Source: DASPKT01 sp035626475 (GTDB lineage Bacteria > Pseudomonadota > Alphaproteobacteria > Azospirillales > Azospirillaceae). Taken from it: 64,000 nt of DNA. Below the pieces are notes generated by a model that saw only the letters and a list, made by a program, of their open reading frames with translations, searched no databases and had not been told where the DNA came from. Location of the stretch: NCBI GenBank assembly GCA_035626475.1, contig DASPNP010000031.1:1-64000 (forward strand), read 5' to 3'. Each line of letters begins with the position of its first letter. The first letter of the stretch is position 1. A program made the translations under genes and the position numbers. Positions 16,997-24,556 of this stretch are shown piece after piece.

Positions 16997-17386
16997 ATGG
17001 TCATGGACCTGCAGCTGGTCGAGTTCGGCAAGGCGAACATCGAGAACGCGATGGCGACGATGTCCGCGAAGGAGATCGACAGCCTGGCGTTCGGCGCCGT
17101 CCAGATGGACGGAACCGGCAAGATCATGCAGTACAACGCCGCCGAGGGCGACATCACGGGCCGCGATCCGAAGGCCGTGATCGGCAAGAACTTCTTCACC
17201 GAGGTCGCGCCCTGCACCAACACCCCGGCGTTCAAGGGCGCCTTCGACGCGGGCGTGAAGGCCGGCAACCTGAACACGATGATCGAGTACACCTTCGACT
17301 ACAACATGAAGCCCACGAAGGTGAAGGTGCACATGAAGAAGGCCCTGGTCGGCGAGAGCTACTGGGTCTTCGTGAAGCGCCTCTGA
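16997..17386 (+). CDS. pyp: Photoactive yellow protein (blue-light receptor)
   Basis: PYP is a small PAS-fold photoreceptor with a thioester-linked p-coumaric acid chromophore. The 129-residue product is very close to Halorhodospira halophila PYP: SLAFGAVQMDG, QYNAAEGDITGRDPK, VIGKNFF, VAPCT, GNLNTM and TKVKVHMKKAL all align. Chromophore-pocket residues are intact with a +4 offset from that protein: Tyr46 (Y42), Glu50 (E46), Thr54 (T50), Arg56 (R52) and the attachment Cys73 (C69); the Met of TFDYNMKPTK (M100) is also kept. The ATG has GGAAGGAC upstream; a second in-frame ATG lies two codons on. It heads a pyp-pcl-tal operon, with pcl 17 nt downstream. The signalling partner is unknown. Confidence 0.97.
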   Translation: MVMDLQLVEFGKANIENAMATMSAKEIDSLAFGAVQMDGTGKIMQYNAAEGDITGRDPKAVIGKNFFTEVAPCTNTPAFKGAFDAGVKAGNLNTMIEYTFDYNMKPTKVKVHMKKALVGESYWVFVKRL

Positions 17387-17403
17387 TCGAGGACGGGCGG
17401 AGC

Positions 17404-18600
17404 ATGCGCTGGTGGCAGGACGCCCCCACGCTGCGCCGCGTCGTGGTCGACCTGGTCGCGGGCGAGTGGTCTCGCCTGCGGCCGGGAGCCCCGGCGCCGG
17501 ACGGCTGGGACGATGACGGGCTGGAGATCGCCCCGGGCGGGCTCGGCGCGGATTCGCTCGAGCTGACCAGCCTGGCGACGGCGCTGGTCGAGACGCTGCA
17601 GCTTCACCGCGCCGGCTTCGAGGATTATCTGCTGCGCCGCCGCACCCTGGGCGACTGGGTGGCGATCACCAGGGCGTCGCTGGAGCGCGCCGACCAGGAG
17701 ATCACCTTCCGCACCTCGGGCAGCACCGGCGAGCCCAAGCCCTGCGCCCATACGCTGGAGCGCCTGGAGGAGGAGGCTGGCGGCCTCGCCGACATCCTCA
17801 AGGGCACGACCCGGGTCCTGGCCGCCGTGCCGGCCCATCACATCTACGGCTTCCTGTTCACGGTCCTGCTGCCCCTGAAGCTGGGCGTTCCGGTCGAGGT
17901 GGTGCGCGGGCGCCTGCCCGGCCGCGTCGTGGCCGAGCTGAGGCCCGGCGACCTGCTGGTGGCGGTGCCGGATTGGTGGAATGCCGCAGCCCGGGCCGGC
18001 GCCGCGATCCCCGCCGGCGCCACCGGCACCAGCTCCACGGCGCCGCTGCCGGCGGAGACGGCCGCGCTGCTGCGGTTGCGAGGCCTGTCGCGGCTGGTGG
18101 AGATCTACGGCTCCAGCGAGACCGCCGGCCTCGGCTGGCGCGACGACCCGGCCGGCCCCTATACCCTGTTCCCCTGGTGGCGGCCAGAAGCCGACGGCGC
18201 GCTGCGCCATGCCCGGCTGGACCTCATTGCCGAGCCGCCCGACCATCTGGCCTTCCAGCCCGACGGCCGCTTCCGCCTGGAGGGGCGCCGCGACGGCGCC
18301 GTGCAGGTCGGCGGCACCAACATCTTCCCCGCCCGGGTCGCCTCGGTGCTGCGCGAGCACCCCGACGTGGCCGACGCCGCCGTGCGCCCCCACGCGGTGG
18401 CGGGCGGGCTGCGGCTGAAGGCCTTCATCGTCCCCTCTCCCGGCATTTCCCCCGACTCCCTCCGGGCAGGGCTGGAGGGCTGGATGGCCGGGCGCCTGAC
18501 ACCGCCGGAGCGCCCCCGGGCGCTCACCTTCGGCGCCACCCTGCCCCGTACCGAGATGGGCAAGCCGGCCGACTGGCCCGTCACGCCCGACCATGACTGA
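17404..18600 (+). CDS. pcl: p-Coumarate:CoA ligase of the PYP-activation family
   Basis: This 398-residue ANL-superfamily adenylating enzyme activates 4-hydroxycinnamate to its CoA thioester, the form attached to the PYP cysteine. It has the ATP-binding loop RTSGSTGEPK (about residues 100-110), the adenylate motif YGSSETAGLGW, the hinge-region GRFRLEGRRDG and the C-terminal catalytic Lys in RTEMGKP (about residue 386). It is much shorter than plant 4CLs (~540 residues), as expected for the PYP-associated ligases. It starts 17 nt after pyp behind GGGCGGAGC, and its end meets tal. Specificity for p-coumarate is inferred from the operon. Confidence 0.92.
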   Translation: MRWWQDAPTLRRVVVDLVAGEWSRLRPGAPAPDGWDDDGLEIAPGGLGADSLELTSLATALVETLQLHRAGFEDYLLRRRTLGDWVAITRASLERADQEITFRTSGSTGEPKPCAHTLERLEEEAGGLADILKGTTRVLAAVPAHHIYGFLFTVLLPLKLGVPVEVVRGRLPGRVVAELRPGDLLVAVPDWWNAAARAGAAIPAGATGTSSTAPLPAETAALLRLRGLSRLVEIYGSSETAGLGWRDDPAGPYTLFPWWRPEADGALRHARLDLIAEPPDHLAFQPDGRFRLEGRRDGAVQVGGTNIFPARVASVLREHPDVADAAVRPHAVAGGLRLKAFIVPSPGISPDSLRAGLEGWMAGRLTPPERPRALTFGATLPRTEMGKPADWPVTPDHD

Positions 18601-18619
18601 CGCCCCGGAAGGAACCGTG

Positions 18620-20203
18620 ATGGACTGCCTGCTGCCCCGTTCCGTCGAGTCCGTTTCCGCCGGAGCGCCTGTCGATGTCGGCGGCGCCGTCACCCTGGCG
18701 GACGTGGCCCGTGTCGCTGCGGGGACCGCCGTCATGGTCGGCGAGGAGGCGGCGCTGCGCATGGCGGCCTCCTCCGAGGTGATGGACCGCATGGTGGCGG
18801 AACGCCGCCGGGTCTACGGCGTCACCACCGGATACGGGCCGCTGGCCGAGAACCATGTCCAGCCGGAGCTGGCGGAGGAGCTGCAGCGCAACCTGGTGAA
18901 CCATCTCTGCTCCGGCGTCGGGGCGCCCTTGCCGCGCGACCAGGTGCGGGCGCTGATGTGTGCCCGGGCGAGCAGCCTGGCGCGGGGCTACAGCGGCATC
19001 GGCGCCGACACGTTCGGCCGCCTGTTGGCCCTGCTGAACCGCGACGTGACGCCGGTCGTGCCGGAGATGGGCACGGTCGGCGCCAGCGGCGACCTCACCC
19101 CGCTGGCCCATGTGGCGCTTCTGCTGACCGGCGGCGGCGAGGCCTTGGTCGACGGGGTGCGGATGCCCGGCACGGCGGCGCTGGCCAAGGCCGGCCTCGC
19201 CCCCGCCGCCTTCCGTCACAAGGAGGCGCTGGCGCTGGTCAACGGCACCTCCGCCATGACCGGCATCGCCGCGCTGAACGGCGTCCGCGCCCGGGCGCTG
19301 CTGGAGCTGGCGCTGGAGCTGGCGGTGGTGAACGCGGAGGTGTTCGGCGGCCATGCGGAGGCCTTCGACCCGCGCTTCGGCGTGGCCCGGCCGCATCCCG
19401 GCCAGCAATGGGCGCACCGCCGCCTGACGGAGCTGACCCGCGACGCGCCTCGACTGCAGGCGCCGGTGCAGCCGCCGGAGGTGCTGGCACCCGCCGGGGA
19501 CGGTCCCGTCCTGCACGACCGCCCCATGCTGCAGGATCCCTATACCATCCGCTGCGTGCCCCAGCTGCTGGGCGCCGTCATGGACCAGCTGGAGCACCAC
19601 GACCGCATCGTCGAGACCGAGCTGAACTCCGCCACCGACAACCCGCTGGTCTTCGCCGAGGACGGTCACGTGCTCCACGGCGGCAACTTCTTCGGCCAGC
19701 ACGTCGCCTACGCCTCCGACAGCTTGTCGCTGGGGGTGATCGGCATGGCGGTGCATGCCGAGCGCATCGTCGCCCGTGTCACCGACCGCCGCCGCAACGA
19801 GGGGCTGCCGGCCTTCCTCACCGGCGGCACGGTGGGCCTGCACAGCGGCCTGATGGGGGCGCAGGTGACGGCTTCGGCGCTGGTGGCGGAGATGCGCAGC
19901 CTCGCCATGCCCGCCTCCATCCAGTCCATCCCCACCAACGCCGACAACCAGGACGTGGTGACCATGGGCACCATCGCCGCGCGCCGCACGGCGAAGCAGC
20001 TGGAGCTCTGCGCCCATGTGCTGGCGATCGAGGCGATGGCGCTGACCCAGGCCATGGATCTGCGCGGCGGCGACGGCTGGAGCGGCTGCGCGCGGTCCCT
20101 GCACGCCCGTGTGCGGACGCGCTTCCCGGCGCTTGACGCCGACCGGCCGCTCTCGGCGGAGATCGGACAGCTGGCCGCCGACTTCCTGGCGCTGCCCGCA
20201 TAG
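18620..20203 (+). CDS. tal: Tyrosine ammonia-lyase (PYP chromophore biosynthesis)
   Basis: This aromatic amino acid lyase deaminates L-tyrosine to p-coumarate, the PYP chromophore precursor. The MIO-forming triad Ala-Ser-Gly is in GTVGASGDLTPLAH (about residues 155-157), with active-site VYGVTTGYGPL, LNSATDNPL and NQDVVTMG. The selectivity position aligned with His89-Leu90 of Rhodobacter sphaeroides TAL reads LVNHLCSG, so His-Leu is kept; PALs have Phe and HALs Ser-His there. The ATG at 18620 with GGAAGGAA 5 nt upstream is preferred; an ATG at 18593 overlapping pcl is the alternative. A histidine-ammonia-lyase label would be the likely automatic misannotation. Confidence 0.93.
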   Translation: MDCLLPRSVESVSAGAPVDVGGAVTLADVARVAAGTAVMVGEEAALRMAASSEVMDRMVAERRRVYGVTTGYGPLAENHVQPELAEELQRNLVNHLCSGVGAPLPRDQVRALMCARASSLARGYSGIGADTFGRLLALLNRDVTPVVPEMGTVGASGDLTPLAHVALLLTGGGEALVDGVRMPGTAALAKAGLAPAAFRHKEALALVNGTSAMTGIAALNGVRARALLELALELAVVNAEVFGGHAEAFDPRFGVARPHPGQQWAHRRLTELTRDAPRLQAPVQPPEVLAPAGDGPVLHDRPMLQDPYTIRCVPQLLGAVMDQLEHHDRIVETELNSATDNPLVFAEDGHVLHGGNFFGQHVAYASDSLSLGVIGMAVHAERIVARVTDRRRNEGLPAFLTGGTVGLHSGLMGAQVTASALVAEMRSLAMPASIQSIPTNADNQDVVTMGTIAARRTAKQLELCAHVLAIEAMALTQAMDLRGGDGWSGCARSLHARVRTRFPALDADRPLSAEIGQLAADFLALPA

Positions 20204-20343
20204 CGCGCGCCCGCTACCTCCAACGGCCGATCTGCCTCTTGTCTCCGATCCCGGTGCGCGCCATGGTGACCTCGGCGGTTGTGGAGAAGGGCCGGGACAG
20301 GCTCACCCTGGCCGCCGGAGGTTGAACGCCTGAGGAGATGCCC

Positions 20344-22137
20344 ATGCCGCCGGCCCCCCGGTTCGAGCGCTGGCCGACCCTGCCCGCCCTGTTCTTCGAC
20401 CAGGCCGCCACCCTTGGCGACCGCCCGCTGCTGCGGGTGAAGCGCGACAAGGAATGGCGGCGCCTCTCCTGGCGGGACGTCTCGGCCGAGGTGGAACGGG
20501 TGGCGGCGGGCCTGTCGGCGCTGGGCGTCGGCCAAGGGGACCGGGTATGCCTGGTCTCGGAGAACCGGCCGGAATGGCTGGTGGCCGACCTCGCGGTGAT
20601 GACGCTGGGTGCCGTCACCGTGCCCGCCTACACCACCATCGGCGTGCCGGACTATGAGCATGTGCTGCGCGACAGCGGCAGCCAGGTGGTGGTCGTCTCC
20701 GGCGGGCAGCTGGCGCGCCGCGTCCACACCGCCGCCAGCCATGTCAGCTGCTGCAAGCACATCGTCACCATCGACGCGGTGGAGCTGCCCGATGCCCAGG
20801 GGCTGACCAGCCACCGCTGGACCGCCCTGCCGGCGCCCGGGGCGGCGTTGGACGTCGCGGCGCTGGTGGCGCGCGGGCAAAGCGACGACCCGGCCTGCAT
20901 CATCTACACCTCGGGCACCGGCGGCACGCCGCGCGGCGTGGTGCTGAGCCACCGCAACGTGCTGGCCAACTGCGCCGGCGCGCAGGAGGTGCTGGACGAG
21001 ATCGGGCTGGGGGAGGAGCTGTTCCTCTCCTGCCTGCCGCTGAGCCACGCCTACGAGCATTCCTGCGGCCAGTTCTTCCCGCTCTCGCTGGGGGCGGAGA
21101 TCGCCTATGTCGAGGCGCTGGACAAGCTCTCGGCCAATCTGCAGGAGCTGAAGCCCACCATCATCATGGTGGTGCCGCGCTTGTGCGAGGTGGTGCAGCA
21201 GCGCATCCAGCGCGAGGTGGAGAAGGGCGATCCCAAGAAGCGGCGCCTGTTCGAACTCGCCCTGGAACTGGGCCGCAAGCGCTACCGGCGCGGCGGCACC
21301 CTGCCCTTCTGGCAGGTGCCGGTGGATCTGATGATGGACCGGCTGGTCCGCTCCCGCATCCAGGAGAAGCTGGGCGGCCGCATCAAGGGGCTGATCTCCG
21401 GCGGCGCCGCGCTCAGCCCGGAGACGGGGCTGTTCTTCCACGCGCTGGGCGTGCCGCTGCTGCAGGGCTACGGCCAGACCGAGGCGGCGCCGCTGATCAG
21501 CGTCAACCGCTTCTCCAACCCGCGCCACGACACGGTCGGCCCGCCGGTGCGCGGCTGCGAGGTGCGCATCGCCGAGGATGGCGAGATCCTGGCGCGGGGC
21601 CCGAACGTCATGCTGGGCTATTGGGGCGACGACGCCGCGACCGAGCGCACGGTGCGCGACGGCTGGCTGCACACGGGCGATGTCGGGCATATCGACCAGG
21701 CCGGCCGCATCGTCATCACCGACCGCAAGAAGGACATCCTGGTTACCTCGGGCGGCGACAACGTCTCCCCCGCCCGGGTCGAGGGGCGGCTGATGCTGGA
21801 GCCGGAGATCGGCCAGGCGGTGGTGGTCGGCGACAAGCGCCCCTATATCGGCGCGCTGATCGTGCCCGAGGCCGATGTCGCCCGCACCTGGGCGCGTGAC
21901 CGCGGCAAGACCGAGGATATGGCCCGGCTCTGCGAGGACCCGGAGTTCCGCAAGCTGATCTCGGCCGCGGTGGACCGGGCCAACACGACGCTGGCGGGGG
22001 TCGAGCGCATCCGCAAGTTCGCCCTGGTGCCCGAGAGCTTCTCCATCGAGAACGGGCTGATGACCCCCACCCTCAAGATCCGCCGGCCGCTGGTCCAGGC
22101 CCACTACAAGGACCGGATCGAGGGGCTGTGGGAGTAG
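20344..22137 (+). CDS. Long-chain acyl-CoA synthetase (AMP-binding, FadD/FadD15-like)
   Basis: This 597-residue ANL enzyme forms acyl-CoA from a fatty acid, ATP and CoA. Motifs present are IIYTSGTGGTPRGVVLSH (P-loop), LPLSHAYEH, QGYGQTEAAPLIS, the hinge DGWLHTGDVGHID and ITDRKKDILVTSGG, and a C-terminal Lys in TPTLKIRR. The P-loop reads TSGTGGTPRG, with Arg where Lys is usual. The second ATG (MPPAPRF) is chosen because AGGAG lies 6 nt before it; the first ATG overlaps that site. It lies 140 nt after tal on the same strand and could be read through from the PYP operon, but its size and motifs suggest general fatty acid activation. Confidence 0.9.
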   Translation: MPPAPRFERWPTLPALFFDQAATLGDRPLLRVKRDKEWRRLSWRDVSAEVERVAAGLSALGVGQGDRVCLVSENRPEWLVADLAVMTLGAVTVPAYTTIGVPDYEHVLRDSGSQVVVVSGGQLARRVHTAASHVSCCKHIVTIDAVELPDAQGLTSHRWTALPAPGAALDVAALVARGQSDDPACIIYTSGTGGTPRGVVLSHRNVLANCAGAQEVLDEIGLGEELFLSCLPLSHAYEHSCGQFFPLSLGAEIAYVEALDKLSANLQELKPTIIMVVPRLCEVVQQRIQREVEKGDPKKRRLFELALELGRKRYRRGGTLPFWQVPVDLMMDRLVRSRIQEKLGGRIKGLISGGAALSPETGLFFHALGVPLLQGYGQTEAAPLISVNRFSNPRHDTVGPPVRGCEVRIAEDGEILARGPNVMLGYWGDDAATERTVRDGWLHTGDVGHIDQAGRIVITDRKKDILVTSGGDNVSPARVEGRLMLEPEIGQAVVVGDKRPYIGALIVPEADVARTWARDRGKTEDMARLCEDPEFRKLISAAVDRANTTLAGVERIRKFALVPESFSIENGLMTPTLKIRRPLVQAHYKDRIEGLWE

Positions 22138-22138
22138 C

Positions 22139-22375
22139 TCAGCGCCCTTCCCCGTCCAACCGGGTCGAGATGGTGTGCAGCAGCCGCAGGTTCGTGCCGA
22201 AGCCGATGGTGAGCAGCCCCAGGAACAGGGCCGCCAGCAGGGCGATGCCGCCGATCGCCAGCATCGGCACCCCGCCCAGGTAGAAGGTGCCGATGGCCGC
22301 CACCACGCCGGCCGCGATCAGGATGTAGCCGAGCCAGGACAGGGCCTTGGCGACGGCGAGGGTCAAGGGGCTCAT
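22139..22375 (-). CDS. Small two-helix membrane protein, hypothetical
   Basis: This 78-residue protein has two hydrophobic segments (about residues 12-34 and 37-58) separated by a short turn (FYLGGVP), and a basic C-terminus (STRLDGEGR). No family recognised. It is convergent with the acyl-CoA synthetase gene, the stop codons being 1 nt apart. The ATG giving MSPLTLAVAK is the only start. Confidence 0.65.
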   Translation of the reverse strand: MSPLTLAVAKALSWLGYILIAAGVVAAIGTFYLGGVPMLAIGGIALLAALFLGLLTIGFGTNLRLLHTISTRLDGEGR

Positions 22376-22461
22376 CCGGTGTCTCCCGCATCCATTCCGC
22401 GGGTATTAACGCCGGAGGTGGGCAAATGGCGCGGCGGGTTCGTCGGGGCAGCGTCGAGGTG

Positions 22462-22582
22462 GTGCGTCCTTCGACAAGCTCAGGATGAGGAGGTGGGTGC
22501 TGCTCCCGGGCGAGCTTGCGGCGGAAAACCAGGAGTGCCTGGCATCCACCCTCCCTCATGCTGAGCTTGTCGAAGCACGCAC
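22462..22582. repeat. Palindromic MITE-like repeat (family 2)
   Basis: Terminal inverted repeats of about 28 bp built on CTTCGACAAGCTCAGGATGA bound a ~120-bp element. The interior contains GCTGCTCCCGG and GGAGTGCCTGGCATCC. Related copies lie at 28064-28174 (opposite orientation) and 62040-62161. No coding capacity. Confidence 0.8.
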
Positions 22583-22604
22583 CACATGCCAGCGGCGACC
22601 GAAC

Positions 22605-23792
22605 TCACGCCGCCTGCCCGGCCACCCAGCCGGACGACCAGGCCCACTGGAAATTGTAGCCGCCCAGCCAGCCCGTCACGTCCACCGCCTCGCCCACCGC
22701 ATAGAGGCCGGGCACCCGGCGCGCCTCCATGGTCTTGGAGGAGAGCTCGTTGGTGTCGATGCCGCCGACCATGACCTCGGCCGTGCGGTAGCCCTCGGTG
22801 CCGGCCGGGCGCAGGCGCCAGCCCTGCAGAAGGGCGGCGGCCTCGGCCAACTCCTTGTCCTGCATGCGGCCGAGCGGGCGGCTCTCGAGCAGCGTCTCGC
22901 ACAGGCGCTCGGCGAAGCGGCGGGGCATGAGGTCGCCCAGCACGGTCTTGAGTTCGGCGTTGGGCCGGGCGCGCTTCTGCGCCTTCAGGTGCTCCGCTAG
23001 GTCCATGTCGGGGGCGAGGTCGAGGGTGACGAACTCCCCCGGCGCCCAGTAGCTGGAGACCTGCAGGATGGACGGGCCGGACAGGCCGCGGTGGGTCAGC
23101 AGCAGCGCCTCGCGGAAGCGCGCGCCGCCGGCCTCCACCCAGGCGTCCAGCGCGATGCCGGAGAGGTCCCTGGTCCGCTCCAGGTCGTCGGGTGCGAAGG
23201 TGAAGGGCACCAGCCCGGGCCGCGTCGGCACGATCTTCAGCCCGAACTGCCGCGCCAAATCCAGCGCGAAGCCGGTGGCGCCCATCTTCGGGATCGACAG
23301 GCCGCCGGTCGCCAGCACCAGGCTGTCGCAGGTGAAGCCGCCATGGCTGGTTTTCAGTTCGAAGCCCTGCCCGTCCGGCCCGCGCTCCACCCCGTCCACC
23401 CGGCAGGCCAGCCGCAGCGCGGCGCCGGAATCGGCCATCTCGTCCAGCAGCATGCGGACGATGTCCTTGGCCGAGCGGTCGCAGAAGAGCTGGCCCAGCT
23501 TCTTCTCGTGCCAGGGGATGCCGTGGCGGTCCACCAGCTCGATGAAGTCGTGCTGCGTGTGCCGCTTCAGGGCCGAGATGGCGAAGTGCGGATTGTCCGA
23601 CAGGTAGCGCTTGGGGTCGGCATGCAGGTTGGTGAAGTTGCAGCGCCCGCCGCCTGAGATGAGGATCTTCTTCCCCGCCGCCTCGGCATGATCCAGCACC
23701 AGCACCCGCCGCCCGCGTCTGCCGGCGAAGATGGCCGCGTACAGGCCGGCGGCACCGGCGCCGACGATGATGACGTCGTGGTGGGTGGTCAC
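22605..23792 (-). CDS. NAD(P)/FAD-dependent oxidoreductase (HI0933/BaiN family)
   Basis: This 395-residue flavoprotein of the HI0933/YhiN family has an N-terminal FAD-binding GAGAAGLYAA loop, the family signature GKKILISGGGRCNFTN, LATGGLSIPKMG and a C-terminal GEAVDVTGWLGGYNFQWA that completes the FAD site. The length is standard. The physiological substrate is not established for the family, though BaiN-type members are reductases in bile acid metabolism. It is monocistronic, bounded by a family-2 repeat downstream and a family-1 repeat upstream. Confidence 0.9.
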   Translation of the reverse strand: MTTHHDVIIVGAGAAGLYAAIFAGRRGRRVLVLDHAEAAGKKILISGGGRCNFTNLHADPKRYLSDNPHFAISALKRHTQHDFIELVDRHGIPWHEKKLGQLFCDRSAKDIVRMLLDEMADSGAALRLACRVDGVERGPDGQGFELKTSHGGFTCDSLVLATGGLSIPKMGATGFALDLARQFGLKIVPTRPGLVPFTFAPDDLERTRDLSGIALDAWVEAGGARFREALLLTHRGLSGPSILQVSSYWAPGEFVTLDLAPDMDLAEHLKAQKRARPNAELKTVLGDLMPRRFAERLCETLLESRPLGRMQDKELAEAAALLQGWRLRPAGTEGYRTAEVMVGGIDTNELSSKTMEARRVPGLYAVGEAVDVTGWLGGYNFQWAWSSGWVAGQAA

Positions 23793-23844
23793 GACCGCTT
23801 ACCGTTCGATGAGCTTGAGGCGCGCCGGCCGCCATCCCCACACC

Positions 23845-24012
23845 CGTCACCCCGGCGAAGGCCGGGGCCCAGGGGTTGCAGTGAGATGCGGCCCATGCAG
23901 CCGCGTGTTTTGGATGTTTTCAGAACCCGGTCCACGACATTTGGCGTGGGGCGGGGAACCGACGCGATCTCCTGCTGCAACCCCTGGGTCCCGGCCTTCG
24001 CCGGGATGACGG
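23845..24012. repeat. Paired REP-type element (family 1)
   Basis: Inverted arms CCCCGGCGAAGGCCGGGG... and ...CCCGGCCTTCGCCGGGATGA flank about 90 bp of unique DNA. The arms each fold as a hairpin and also pair with each other. It fills most of the gap between the flavoprotein and arfB genes. Confidence 0.8.
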
Positions 24013-24063
24013 ATTGTGATTGGCATCGGCCTCGCTGCCCAATGGAGATCACCGCCACCCCGC

Positions 24064-24486
24064 CTACTCCCGATCCGTCGGAGATCCCCGCAGCCGCTTC
24101 ACGGTCGAGCGGGCGGACTTGGCGTCCAGGCGCTTCAGCTTGGAGGAGTAGGTCGGCTTGGTCGGGCGGCGCGCGGCTTGGCGCACCGTGGCGGCCTGGA
24201 TCAGCTCCACCAGACGCTCGCGCGCGTCGGCGCGGTTCATCTCCTGGGTGCGGTGGCGCTGGGCGGTGATGATGATAACCCCGTCGCCGGTCCAGCGCTT
24301 GCCGGCCAGCGTCTTCAGCTTGGCCTTCACCCAGTCCGGCAGGTTCGGCGAGTTGGCCGCGTCGAAGCGCAGCTGCACCGCCGTCTCCACCTTGTTGACG
24401 TTCTGCCCGCCCGGCCCGCCCGCGCGGATGAAGCTCTCCTCCAGCTCGGCTTCCGCGATGCGGAGCCAGGGAGTGATCTCGACCAT
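24064..24486 (-). CDS. arfB: Alternative ribosome-rescue factor ArfB (peptidyl-tRNA hydrolase)
   Basis: ArfB (YaeJ/ICT1 type) enters the A site of stalled ribosomes and hydrolyses peptidyl-tRNA. The 140-residue protein has the release-factor GGQ motif in RAGGPGGQNVNK (about residues 26-28) and a basic C-terminal tail rich in Lys/Arg that occupies the mRNA channel. It lacks the codon-recognition domain of RF1/2. The start giving MVEITPWLRI is chosen because AAGG lies upstream and family proteins begin close to this strand; an ATG nine codons earlier is possible. It lies about 70 nt after dnaE2. Confidence 0.9.
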   Translation of the reverse strand: MVEITPWLRIAEAELEESFIRAGGPGGQNVNKVETAVQLRFDAANSPNLPDWVKAKLKTLAGKRWTGDGVIIITAQRHRTQEMNRADARERLVELIQAATVRQAARRPTKPTYSSKLKRLDAKSARSTVKRLRGSPTDRE

Positions 24487-24556
24487 CGGGCCTTGGTTGG
24501 GGGGCGGCGTCATGGGCGGAAGGGGCCTTATGGCAATCGTCCTGTCAAGAACGCCC

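Noticed and set aside
19708..22104. A ~800-codon minus-strand frame opposite tal and the acyl-CoA synthetase
   Set aside because: It is a His/Arg/Gln-rich shadow of two clear ANL/lyase genes with no recognisable domain.
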